The notes under the pieces: model-generated | What the model was told of the DNA's origin: nothing | The model's database searches: none | What the model saw: the letters and a program-made list of their open reading frames with translations, nothing else | Origin: JAWXBM01 sp034440115 | GTDB lineage: Bacteria; Pseudomonadota; Gammaproteobacteria; Xanthomonadales; SZUA-36 | Direction: 5' to 3' | Length of the DNA: 28,981 nt | Assembly: GCA_034440115.1 (NCBI GenBank) | Contig: JAWXBM010000051.1 | Coordinates: forward strand, 1 to 28,981 | In this document: piece by piece, positions 8,379 to 15,800 of the stretch | How positions within the stretch are numbered: the stretch's first letter is position 1 | How the letters are laid out: each line of letters opens with the position of its first letter | Translations under genes and position numbers: made by a program

Positions 8379-9821
8379 ATGAATGACGTTATCGCGATAG
8401 CGGAGCAACAGTTACTGCAACCAGGCGGATTGGATCAGGCTTCTTTGCAACGGGTGCTGTCGGATTTGATGGGCCCGGCGGTGGATTCTGGTGACTTGTA
8501 TTTCCAGGCTACCAGCCATGAATCCTGGATGCTGGAAGACGGTCTGGTGCGCAGCGGCTCACATTCAGTAGAGAAAGGCGTGGGCATTCGGGCCATCAGT
8601 GGCGACAAAACCGGCTTTGCCTATGCGGATGAAATCATCCTGCCCTCATTGCTGGAAGCTTCCAGGGCGGCCAGAGCAATTGCCTCGCATGGCGACAGTG
8701 GCCAAGTGCAGGCCTGGGTATCAAAGGCCGTAATGCCCTTATACAGCAGTGATGACCCCATGCTGGTTATGGGTGCGGCTGAGAAAGTCGATCTGTTGCG
8801 CCAAATCGATACCTATGCCCGTTCGCGTGATCCACGTGTCAGCCAAGTGGTCGTCAGCTTGGCCGCAACCCATGAAACCATTCTGGTGGCCAATACCGAT
8901 GGAACCTTGGCGGCCGATGTGCGCCCGCTGGTGCGACTGAATGTTTCAGTGATTGCCGAACAAGGCAAACGGCGTGAGCAGGGTAGTGATGGGGGTGGCG
9001 GCCGCTTCAGTTATCGCGAATTGTTAATGAATAACGCTTGGCAGAAGTTTGCCGACGAGGCCGTGCGCCAGGCGTTGGTGAACCTGGAAGCCGAAGCGGC
9101 CCCCGCCGGGACCATGACCGTTGTGTTGGGCCCGGGCTGGCCCGGAGTGTTATTGCACGAAGCGGTGGGTCATGGCCTGGAGGGTGATTTCAATCGCAAG
9201 GGTACGTCTGCATTTTCCGGCAGGATAGGCGAACAGGTCGCTGCCAAAGGTGTAACCGTGATCGACGATGGCACTTTGCAACAACGTCGAGGTTCCCTGA
9301 CGATTGATGATGAAGGCGTTGCTACCGAACGTACGGTATTGATCGAAGACGGTGTTTTGAAAGGCTATATGCAGGACAAGCTGAATGCCGGCCTGATGAA
9401 CATGCCGGTAACCGGCAATGGCCGGCGTGAATCATTCGCCCATTTGCCCATGCCAAGAATGACCAACACGTTTATGTTGCCGGGTGAGCTTCAGCCGGAA
9501 GAAATCATCGCCTCAGTAAAGAAAGGATTGTATGCCGTTAATTTCGCCGGCGGCCAGGTGGATATCACTTCCGGGCGTTTTGTGTTTTCCGCCAGCGAAG
9601 CGTATTTGATCGAAAACGGTAAAGTAACCCGACCGGTACGCGGCGCAACTCTGATTGGCAACGGGCCGGACGCCATGACCCGCGTATCCATGGTGGGCAA
9701 TGACCTGAAACTGGATGCCGGGGTCGGTGTTTGTGGCAAGGAAGGACAAAGTGTGCCTGTGGGTGTGGGGCAACCTACCTTGCGAATCGATGGCTTAACC
9801 GTAGGTGGCACCGAGGCATGA
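8379..9821 (+). CDS. tldD: Metalloprotease TldD
   Basis: TldD is the catalytic half of the TldD/TldE heterodimer, a cytoplasmic protease that degrades unfolded peptides. It matures microcin B17 and contributes to CcdA antitoxin turnover in E. coli. The 480-residue product (481 in E. coli) has the HExxxH zinc motif in LLHEAVGHGLEGDF (H260, E261, H265) and the conserved C-terminal cysteine in GVGVCGKEGQ (C452). The ATG at 8379 has a GGGATGA context and gives the expected N-terminus. Its partner pmbA lies 643 bp downstream, with darP on the opposite strand between them. Confidence 0.96.
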   Translation: MNDVIAIAEQQLLQPGGLDQASLQRVLSDLMGPAVDSGDLYFQATSHESWMLEDGLVRSGSHSVEKGVGIRAISGDKTGFAYADEIILPSLLEASRAARAIASHGDSGQVQAWVSKAVMPLYSSDDPMLVMGAAEKVDLLRQIDTYARSRDPRVSQVVVSLAATHETILVANTDGTLAADVRPLVRLNVSVIAEQGKRREQGSDGGGGRFSYRELLMNNAWQKFADEAVRQALVNLEAEAAPAGTMTVVLGPGWPGVLLHEAVGHGLEGDFNRKGTSAFSGRIGEQVAAKGVTVIDDGTLQQRRGSLTIDDEGVATERTVLIEDGVLKGYMQDKLNAGLMNMPVTGNGRRESFAHLPMPRMTNTFMLPGELQPEEIIASVKKGLYAVNFAGGQVDITSGRFVFSASEAYLIENGKVTRPVRGATLIGNGPDAMTRVSMVGNDLKLDAGVGVCGKEGQSVPVGVGQPTLRIDGLTVGGTEA

Positions 9822-9825
9822 CGGC

Positions 9826-9858
9826 AAAAACGCACCGCCCTGAAGCATTATGCAGGGC
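9826..9858 (-). terminator. Possible terminator of darP
   Basis: A six-pair stem, GCCCTG (9837-9842) with CAGGGC (9853-9858), closes a ten-base loop that contains the darP stop. Read on the - strand, it is followed nine bases later by a run of five T. The distance and short run make it weak. The stem could also serve the converging tldD transcript. Confidence 0.3.
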
Positions 9859-10417
9859 CGGCAGGTAAGGGCGATGGGCCATCCAATTCCCGTAACATGC
9901 GGAACAGTGCGCGCGCCGCAGCCGGAGGTTTTCCTTTGGCCAATTCGTAGTTGGCATTGCGAACTAGCTGGCGTAATGCCTGTCGGTCGGCATTCGGTCG
10001 CAAGCTCAGGAATTCAGCCAGCCCTTGGTCGCCATTGGCCAACAAATAATCTCGCCAGGCCTCTGCATTATGGTGCTTCTGGGTGACTTGGCTGGCATTG
10101 TCCTGCAGGCTTTCGAGGTATTGTTCGATCTCACTGGTATCCCGCAAGCGCAACTTCTTGGCGACAAACATCAACTGCCGTTTGCGCGCCACGTGGGCAG
10201 TGATTTTTCGCGCGTCACGGATTTCATCGCGCAGATCTTCATCCAGCGGGGCATTGGCAAACTGCTTGGGGCCCAAAGCGATCAATTCGGAAGCAAGGGA
10301 TTTTTTTGACAGTGCTTCGCGTTTTAGCTGGCTTTTGCTGACCTCGTCGATTTCTTCAATGCCCTCGGCAGCTAGCTCTGCTGCGGGGTCGAATTGGTAT
10401 TTAACATGTCGCGCCAC
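9848..10417 (-). CDS. darP: Dual-action ribosomal maturation protein DarP (YjgA)
   Basis: This 189-residue, highly charged, helical protein matches the YjgA/DUF615 family (183 in E. coli). DarP binds pre-50S particles and promotes late maturation of the peptidyl transferase centre. The recognisable segments are KSQLKREALSKKSLASEL near the N-terminus, ITAHVARKRQLMFVAKKLR in the middle and a C-terminal RQLVRNANYELAKGKPPAAAR. The GTG at 10417 is used as start because no better in-frame codon lies in the 47-bp gap to pmbA. It converges on tldD (26 bp between stops) and diverges from pmbA, as yjgA and pmbA do in E. coli. Confidence 0.93.
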   Translation of the reverse strand: MARHVKYQFDPAAELAAEGIEEIDEVSKSQLKREALSKKSLASELIALGPKQFANAPLDEDLRDEIRDARKITAHVARKRQLMFVAKKLRLRDTSEIEQYLESLQDNASQVTQKHHNAEAWRDYLLANGDQGLAEFLSLRPNADRQALRQLVRNANYELAKGKPPAAARALFRMLRELDGPSPLPAGPA

Positions 10418-10464
10418 GATTTTGGATTCCGCAAACTATTGGCTAAAGCAGAGGAAAGGATGCC

Positions 10465-11826
10465 ATGCCTGAAGCAAACATGATAACCCAGGGTGGAATG
10501 AACCGGGAATCGGAGTTGGATACTTTGCAGGACTGCGTTACAGCAGCTCTGGCCAGAGCCAGGAAAGCTGGCGCCAGCCAGGCTGAAGTTTCCGCGCATA
10601 CCAGCAAAGGCCTGGCCGTGACGGTGCGCCACGGCGAAGTGGAAACGCTGGAACATATGCAGGATCGTTCTGTCAGTGTTACCGTCTATTCGGGCCAGCG
10701 CAAAGCACACGCCAGCAGTGCCGATCTGGTTCCAGCCTCTATCGAGGCATGTGTCGACCGCGCTTTGGATATTGCCCGCTTTACTCAGCCCGATCCGCAC
10801 AGCGGACTGGCGGATGAGGAGTTGATGGCGAAGGAATTTCCGGATCTGGATATCTGGCATCCCACACCGCTGGATGCAAACCGGGCAATTTCCCGGGCCA
10901 AAGAATGTGAAGCTGCGGGTTTGCAGGACAGCCGCATCAGCAACTCCGAAGGTGCCAGTTTTGAAGCCGGGCTGGGTCTGGGTGTTTATGGCAACAGCCA
11001 TGGTTTTATCGGCCGCAGTGCGGGTACCCGCTACAGTCAAAGCTGTGTATTGATCGCCGGCAAAGGTGATGGCATGCAGCGTGATTACAGCTACGACACA
11101 GGCCGGGATCTGGCCTGTCTGGAAGAACCACAGCAAACAGGGCTGGAAGCCGCCCGCAAAACCTTGCGCAGGCTGGGGGCAAAGCAACTGAAAACCGGAC
11201 AGATGCCGGTGCTGTTTGCCGCCGAAGTGGCCAAAGGCATAATCGGACACCTGCTGGGGGCGGTTTCCGGGTCAGCTCTGTATCGCAATGCCTCGTTCCT
11301 CAAGGATGCAGCAGGAACCTATATATTTCCGCAGTGGATGCATATCAGCGAACGCCCACGCTTATTGCGTGGCCTGGGCAGTTCAGCCTTTGATAACGAA
11401 GGTGTAGCAACGCTGGAAAGTGATCTGGTGGACCAGGGGCAATTACTGCGCTACGTGCTGTCCAGTTATTCAGCTCGTCGACTGGGTTTGCAAACAACGG
11501 CAAACGCCGGTGGTGTGCGGAATTTGCTGGTGCATCCCAATACCAAAACAGGAGCAGACTTGCTGCAGCAACTGGGTACCGGCCTTTACGTTACCGAAGT
11601 CATGGGGCAGGGCGTCAGCACCGTAACCGGGGATTATTCACGCGGTGCCACCGGCTTTTTTGTCAAGAATGGCAAAATCGCCTTTCCGGTTGAGGAAGTC
11701 ACCATTGCCAGCAACCTGCGCGAAATGTTTTTGGGTATCGCTGCTTGTGGTAGTAATCTGGATACTCGCGGCAATATACATTGCGGTGACATGCTGCTCG
11801 AAAAGATGACTGTCGCAGGATCGTGA
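10465..11826 (+). CDS. pmbA: Metalloprotease subunit TldE (PmbA)
   Basis: TldE is the non-catalytic partner of TldD. The 453-residue product (450 in E. coli) carries the TldD/PmbA fold but no HExxxH. Recognisable segments are QAEVSAHTSKGLAVTVRHGE near the N-terminus, the FLKDAAGTYIFP area in the middle, and FFVKNGKIAFPVEEVTIASN near the end. The ATG at 10465 lies just downstream of a strong GAGGAAAGGA binding site at 10451-10460. An earlier ATG at 10460 is out of frame. The stop overlaps the GTG of the next gene by 4 bp, so translation of that gene is probably coupled. Confidence 0.95.
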   Translation: MPEANMITQGGMNRESELDTLQDCVTAALARARKAGASQAEVSAHTSKGLAVTVRHGEVETLEHMQDRSVSVTVYSGQRKAHASSADLVPASIEACVDRALDIARFTQPDPHSGLADEELMAKEFPDLDIWHPTPLDANRAISRAKECEAAGLQDSRISNSEGASFEAGLGLGVYGNSHGFIGRSAGTRYSQSCVLIAGKGDGMQRDYSYDTGRDLACLEEPQQTGLEAARKTLRRLGAKQLKTGQMPVLFAAEVAKGIIGHLLGAVSGSALYRNASFLKDAAGTYIFPQWMHISERPRLLRGLGSSAFDNEGVATLESDLVDQGQLLRYVLSSYSARRLGLQTTANAGGVRNLLVHPNTKTGADLLQQLGTGLYVTEVMGQGVSTVTGDYSRGATGFFVKNGKIAFPVEEVTIASNLREMFLGIAACGSNLDTRGNIHCGDMLLEKMTVAGS

Positions 11827-12613
11827 ATTTGTTCAAGCTGTTTCGAATCGTTGTTTTACTCAGCATACTGTTGGTTATTCTCGCCGGCACCTGGCTAACC
11901 GAACGCCGGTTGGCGAAATGGCAGCAACCCATTTGGGTCACGTTGTACCCGATAGCCGACAGGGAAAATGCCAGCAGTACGCGTTTTGCGCAGTCTCTCG
12001 ATCTTGAGAATTTTTCGGCCATCAATCGCTTTCTCAGTCAGGAACTTGCCCGCTATGGTGTTGCAATGGTTGAGCCGCTGCAATTCCAACTGGCACCGGT
12101 CAGTTTCGAACGGCCACCGAGATTGCCGGAACGCCACAGCCCAATTGCCATCGCGTGGTGGAGCCTGCAGATGCGCTGGTGGCCTGGCGCCGCGAAAAAA
12201 TGGGCGATTTGATCGCACCAGACATGCAGATTTTTTTGATTTATCACGAGCCGGGTGAATTCAGCGAAATGCGTATGTCCGTAGGCATGCGCAAAGGCCG
12301 CTATGGACTGGTCAAGGCTTATACCGGAACGAACAATCGTGCATACAACCATGTAGTCATCACTCACGAACTATTGCATGTGTTGGGGGCAACCGATAAG
12401 TATGCTTTCGAAACAGGCGATCCGGCTTACCCGGAGGGCTATGTTGAGCCCAACAAGCAGCCGTTGTTTCCACAATCCAGAGCCGAAATCATGGCGGGAG
12501 TCATTCCTTTGAGTGCTACCAGCCATGTGCTGCCGCTGTCATTGGAGCAATGTCGCATTAGTCAGGTTACCGCTGAAGAAATTGGCTTGTTTCAGCAGTT
12601 GATCGACAACTAA
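11823..12613 (+). pseudogene. Membrane-anchored metzincin-like protein, interrupted by a one-base frameshift
   Basis: Two overlapping frames make one protein. The first starts at GTG 11823 with a membrane segment (LFRIVVLLSILLVILAGTWL) and reads well to SLQMRWW (ending at 12182). It then hits a stop at 12210-12212. The second frame picks up as AWRREKMGDL from 12182 and runs to 12613. Adding one G in the GTGGCC at 12180-12184 joins them into 263 residues. Joined numbering gives HELLHVLGATD at 182-192, an HExxHxxGxxD zinc-site pattern as in snapalysin-type metzincins, and AEIMAG (221-226), which resembles the metzincin Met-turn. I recall similar uncharacterised proteins in proteobacteria but know no function. 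It could be a pseudogene, a sequencing error or a programmed shift. Confidence 0.75.
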
Positions 12614-12671
12614 GATAATTAAATAAAGTGGTTGGTTGTTCCATATCGGCGCAATACCGCACCACACTGAC

Positions 12672-12699
12672 TTGCGCACCGATGGCACCATGGTATTCT
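12672..12699 (+). promoter_or_regulatory. Probable sigma-70 promoter for tpiA-secG
   Basis: TTGCGC (12672-12677) lies 16 bases before TATTCT (12694-12699). The -10 is preceded by TGG, which fits an extended -10 element (TGn). Transcription would begin near 12706, about 19 bases before the tpiA ATG. This is the only promoter-like sequence I see in the 111-bp gap after the metzincin-like gene. It may drive tpiA, secG, tRNA-Leu and perhaps nuo. Confidence 0.5.
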
Positions 12700-12724
12700 G
12701 GCGCCCGTTTCGGAGGTAATGAAA

Positions 12725-13477
12725 ATGCGTCGAAAACTGGTTGCAGGTAACTGGAAAATGCATGGCTCACAACCCATGGTAAAAGAATTGCTGCAACAGT
12801 TGTTGGCGGGCGCAGGTGATGCGGAAGCAACCGAAATGACGGTTTTTCCACCCTTTCCTTATTTGCCCAAAGTACAGAAATTATTGCAGGGCAGCAGCAT
12901 CAGTTGGGGCGCTCAGACACTGCACCCTTCTCCCAAAGGTGCTTTTACCGGCGAGGTGTCAGCCGCCATGTTGCTGGATTTCGGCTGTCATTATGTATTG
13001 GTTGGTCATTCAGAGCGGCGCATCCTTTTTGGCGAAAGCGATGGCGATGTGGCTGATCGGTTTGACGCCGCACTGGAGGCTGGGCTGGAGCCGGTGCTTT
13101 GTGTAGGCGAAACGCTGGATAAACGGGAAAGTGGGTTGACCCATCAAGTCATCAATGATCAGCTTGACGCAGTGCTGGAAAAATCCGGTATCGACAGCTT
13201 TGCATCTGCCACCATCGCGTATGAACCCGTGTGGGCCATCGGTACAGGAAAAACGGCCAGTCCAGAGCAGGCTCAGGAAATTCACGCCTTCATACGTGAC
13301 AAACTATCCGCACACGATGATATAATAGCCGGTCAAATACGTATTCTGTACGGCGGCAGTGTGAATCCATCCAATGCCGCCGATTTATTTGCACGCAAGG
13401 ATATTGATGGTGGATTGATTGGCGGGGCTTCGCTTAAGGCGGAGGATTTCCTGGCCATTTACGCTGCAGCCAATTGA
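12725..13477 (+). CDS. tpiA: Triosephosphate isomerase
   Basis: TpiA interconverts dihydroxyacetone phosphate and glyceraldehyde 3-phosphate in glycolysis and gluconeogenesis. All active-site parts are present: GNWKMHG with N9 and K11, VGHSERR with H95, AYEPVWAIGTG (165-175) with the catalytic E167 and loop 6, and the phosphate-binding YGGSV. I prefer ATG 12725 (250 residues) over ATG 12719, because the GGAGG at 12712-12716 is 8 bases from the former but only 2 from the latter. secG follows after 24 bp, a very common pairing. Confidence 0.97.
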   Translation: MRRKLVAGNWKMHGSQPMVKELLQQLLAGAGDAEATEMTVFPPFPYLPKVQKLLQGSSISWGAQTLHPSPKGAFTGEVSAAMLLDFGCHYVLVGHSERRILFGESDGDVADRFDAALEAGLEPVLCVGETLDKRESGLTHQVINDQLDAVLEKSGIDSFASATIAYEPVWAIGTGKTASPEQAQEIHAFIRDKLSAHDDIIAGQIRILYGGSVNPSNAADLFARKDIDGGLIGGASLKAEDFLAIYAAAN

Positions 13478-13501
13478 TCCTTTCATGCTGGACGAGAATT
13501 T

Positions 13502-14032
13502 ATGCAAGCTTTGAATATTTTTTATGTGTTAATCGCCATTGCCATGGTGGCTTTGATCCTGGTGCAGAAGGGTGCAGGCGCAACAGCCGGTGCGGCTTTT
13601 GGTAGCGGCGCATCGGGCACCGTTTTTGGGGCCCGCGGTGCAGGTAACTTCCTCACTCGCACCACATGGGTTTTAGCCACGCTGTTTTGTACCATCAGTT
13701 TGCTGATGGCTGTGCTGGTTTCGCGCATGTCAAATGCTCCTGAAACGGATCTGGGTGTGATGGGTAATTCTCCGGCTATCACTGAGTCGGTTGAAGTTGA
13801 TGTGGCTGATCCTGGCTTGGCCATTCTGGATGAGATTGACGAAGCCCAGCCAACTATCCAGACAGAAACGATGCCCAGCGCAGAAGAGCAGGCAGATGCT
13901 GCCGCTCCGGCCGTATTGGAAGCGGTTGAAGATCTTCCATCCATTGATGAAGGCTCAGCGCCAATGCAAATTGATCAGGCGGAAGTCGACCAGAAAGATC
14001 CTGCCTCGGGATCGGCATCTGACGGTTCCTGA
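13502..14032 (+). CDS. secG: Protein-export membrane protein SecG with a long acidic tail
   Basis: SecG is the small accessory subunit of the SecYEG translocon. Two membrane segments (about residues 3-21 and 55-74) flank the glycine- and alanine-rich loop GAGATAGAAFGSGASGTVFG, which is diagnostic. The protein is 176 residues, against 110 in E. coli. The extra length is a C-terminal tail (77-176) rich in Ala, Glu, Asp and Pro, with about 24 acidic residues, one Lys and no Arg. It reads as disordered. Tails of variable length occur in other proteobacterial SecG proteins. The stop is 20 bp before tRNA-Leu, so the tRNA is probably cut from the same transcript. Confidence 0.95.
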   Translation: MQALNIFYVLIAIAMVALILVQKGAGATAGAAFGSGASGTVFGARGAGNFLTRTTWVLATLFCTISLLMAVLVSRMSNAPETDLGVMGNSPAITESVEVDVADPGLAILDEIDEAQPTIQTETMPSAEEQADAAAPAVLEAVEDLPSIDEGSAPMQIDQAEVDQKDPASGSASDGS

Positions 14033-14052
14033 ACTGGTTTACAGGTTTGCAA

Positions 14053-14137
14053 GCCCAAGTGGTGGAATTGGTAGACACGCTATCTTGAGGGGGTAGTGGC
14101 GAAAGCTGTGCCGGTTCGAGTCCGGCCTTGGGCACCA
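14053..14137 (+). tRNA. tRNA-Leu (anticodon GAG)
   Basis: The acceptor stem is GCCCAAG (14053-14059) with CTTGGGC (14127-14133), followed by an encoded ACCA. The anticodon stem CTATC/GGTAG encloses loop TTGAGGG, with anticodon GAG at 14087-14089, which reads CUC and CUU. The T-arm is GCCGG-TTCGAGT-CCGGC. The extended variable arm with a GAAA loop marks a class II tRNA. It shares most of its 5' half with E. coli tRNA-Leu(GAG). Position between secG and nuoA matches several gammaproteobacteria. Confidence 0.97.
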
Positions 14138-14159
14138 TTCACGCAACGGTAATACGAGC

Positions 14160-14516
14160 ATGCTCGCAGAATATTTTCCTATCCTGGTTTTTATCGCTGT
14201 ATCCACCATCCTGGGTGTCGTTTTGTTGTCCATAGGTGGGCTGCTCGGCCCGCGCACACCGGACAGCCAAAAGCTTTCGCCCTATGAATGCGGCTTCGAA
14301 GCCTTTGAGGGTTCGCGGACCAGGTTTGATGTCCGTTACTACCTGGTAGCCATTCTGTTCATCATTTTCGATCTGGAAATTGCCTTTTTCATACCCTGGG
14401 CGCTGGTGCTGGACAAATTGGGTGTGGTCGGACTGACTGCCATGTTCATCTTTGTGCTGGAACTGGTGATTGGTTTCTTTTTCTGTTGGAAGAAAGGGGC
14501 TCTTGAATGGGAGTAA
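14160..14516 (+). CDS. nuoA: NADH-quinone oxidoreductase subunit A
   Basis: NuoA is a small membrane subunit at the junction of the peripheral and membrane arms of complex I. The 118 residues contain three membrane segments, the conserved loop with YECGFE (42-47) and FDVRYYL (56-62), and FDLE (70-73) in the second helix. The ATG at 14160 lies 22 bp after tRNA-Leu, with no clear promoter in between. The operon may therefore be read from further upstream. The 3' end overlaps nuoB by 10 bp. Confidence 0.97.
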   Translation: MLAEYFPILVFIAVSTILGVVLLSIGGLLGPRTPDSQKLSPYECGFEAFEGSRTRFDVRYYLVAILFIIFDLEIAFFIPWALVLDKLGVVGLTAMFIFVLELVIGFFFCWKKGALEWE

Positions 14517-15040
14517 TTAACCCGGTACCCGTTGCCGATGTTGAAGACATCCTGCGACCCAATCCTGACAACAACCCCTTGCTTGAACGAGGTGTCGTTA
14601 CAACTTCACTGGATGCCCTGATCAACTGGGCTCGCACCGGCTCCATGTGGCCGATGACCTTTGGCCTGGCCTGTTGCGCCGTAGAAATGATGCAGGCGGG
14701 CGCCGCACGTTATGACCTGGATCGGTATGGTGTTATTTTTCGCCCCAGCCCACGACAATCGGATGTGATGATTGTCGCCGGTACGTTGTGCAACAAAATG
14801 GCCCCGGCTTTGCGCAAGGTCTATGACCAGATGCCTGATCCCAAATGGGTTATTTCCATGGGTTCCTGTGCTAACGGCGGTGGTTATTACCATTATTCCT
14901 ATGCGGTAACGCGCGGCTGTGATCGCATTGTACCGGTAGACGTATACGTACCCGGTTGTCCACCAACCGCAGAAGCGCTGGTGTTTGGTATTCTGCAGTT
15001 GCAGGCGAAAATCCGCCGTACCAATACGATAGCGCGGTAG
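14507..15040 (+). CDS. nuoB: NADH-quinone oxidoreductase subunit B
   Basis: NuoB binds the terminal 4Fe-4S cluster N2, which passes electrons to quinone. The ligands are visible as the tandem C56-C57 (GLACCAVEMM), C121 (SMGSCANGGG) and C151 (VPGCPPTAE). The 177-residue length is within the family range. The ATG at 14507 lies inside the end of nuoA, a 10-bp overlap that suggests coupling. nuoC begins 4 bp after the stop. Confidence 0.98.
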   Translation: MGVINPVPVADVEDILRPNPDNNPLLERGVVTTSLDALINWARTGSMWPMTFGLACCAVEMMQAGAARYDLDRYGVIFRPSPRQSDVMIVAGTLCNKMAPALRKVYDQMPDPKWVISMGSCANGGGYYHYSYAVTRGCDRIVPVDVYVPGCPPTAEALVFGILQLQAKIRRTNTIAR

Positions 15041-15044
15041 CCGC

Positions 15045-15800
15045 ATGAATGAGTCCACCAAGGCATTGACAGAGCTGTTTGCCGCCCATTTGGGTGAGCG
15101 GGCGGTGGTGAAAGATTTTCAGCGTGGCGTTGCAACGCTTGAAGTTGCTCCGGAAAATTGGCTGGAGTGTTGCCGCATCCTGCGTGACGATCCGGCTTTT
15201 GCCTATGAACAGCTTACAGATCTTTGTGGCGTGGATTATTTGAGTTACGGTCAGACCGAGTGGGAAACCACCGCTGCGACGGCCGAAGGTTTCAGTCGTG
15301 GGGTAGAAGGTCTGGGACCAGGGCGTTTTGCGTGGTCCGATCGCCCGGAGGCCAATCACCTCAAGCAACGTTTTGCGGCGGTGATTCATTTGCTGTCGTT
15401 GCAGCACAACAAGCGTTTGAGATTGCGTTGTTTTGCGCCGGATGAAGGCATGCCGATTATTCCCAGCCTGACCGATATCTGGAATTGCGCCGATTGGTAT
15501 GAACGCGAAGCTTTTGACCTTTTCGGCATTGTCTTTGAAGGTCACCCCGATTTGCGCCGGATTCTGACCGATTACGGTTTTACCGGTCACCCTTTCCGCA
15601 AGGATTTCCCGCTGATTGGCAATGTTGCAGTACGTTATGACAGCGAGAAAAAACGTGTGGTTTACGAGCCAGTAGAAATCGAGCCGCGGGTTCTGGTGCC
15701 CAGGGTGATACGCAATGACACCCGTTACTGGACTGACGATATTGATCTGGCAGCGGGAACAGAATCAGACAACCAGGGTAAGGCGAAAGACCATGGCTGA
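15045..15800 (+). CDS. nuoC: NADH-quinone oxidoreductase subunit C
   Basis: NuoC is a 30-kDa-type subunit of the connecting arm with no cofactor. The signature WYEREAFDLFGIVFEGHPDL is at residues 151-170. It is a separate gene, not fused to nuoD as in E. coli. At 251 residues it has an insertion at about 69-108 containing GFSRGVEGLGPGRFAW, of a type I associate with Xanthomonadales and related gammaproteobacteria. The stop overlaps the nuoD start by 8 bp. Confidence 0.97.
   Translation: MNESTKALTELFAAHLGERAVVKDFQRGVATLEVAPENWLECCRILRDDPAFAYEQLTDLCGVDYLSYGQTEWETTAATAEGFSRGVEGLGPGRFAWSDRPEANHLKQRFAAVIHLLSLQHNKRLRLRCFAPDEGMPIIPSLTDIWNCADWYEREAFDLFGIVFEGHPDLRRILTDYGFTGHPFRKDFPLIGNVAVRYDSEKKRVVYEPVEIEPRVLVPRVIRNDTRYWTDDIDLAAGTESDNQGKAKDHG

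Noticed and set aside
10372..11250. A 292-codon open frame on the - strand opposite pmbA, running into darP's upstream region
   Set aside because: It overlaps pmbA almost completely and the start of darP in another frame. It has no recognisable domains.
12719..12727. ATG 12719 as the tpiA start
   Set aside because: It is only 2 bases from the GGAGG core, while ATG 12725 is 8 bases away and gives the usual N-terminus.
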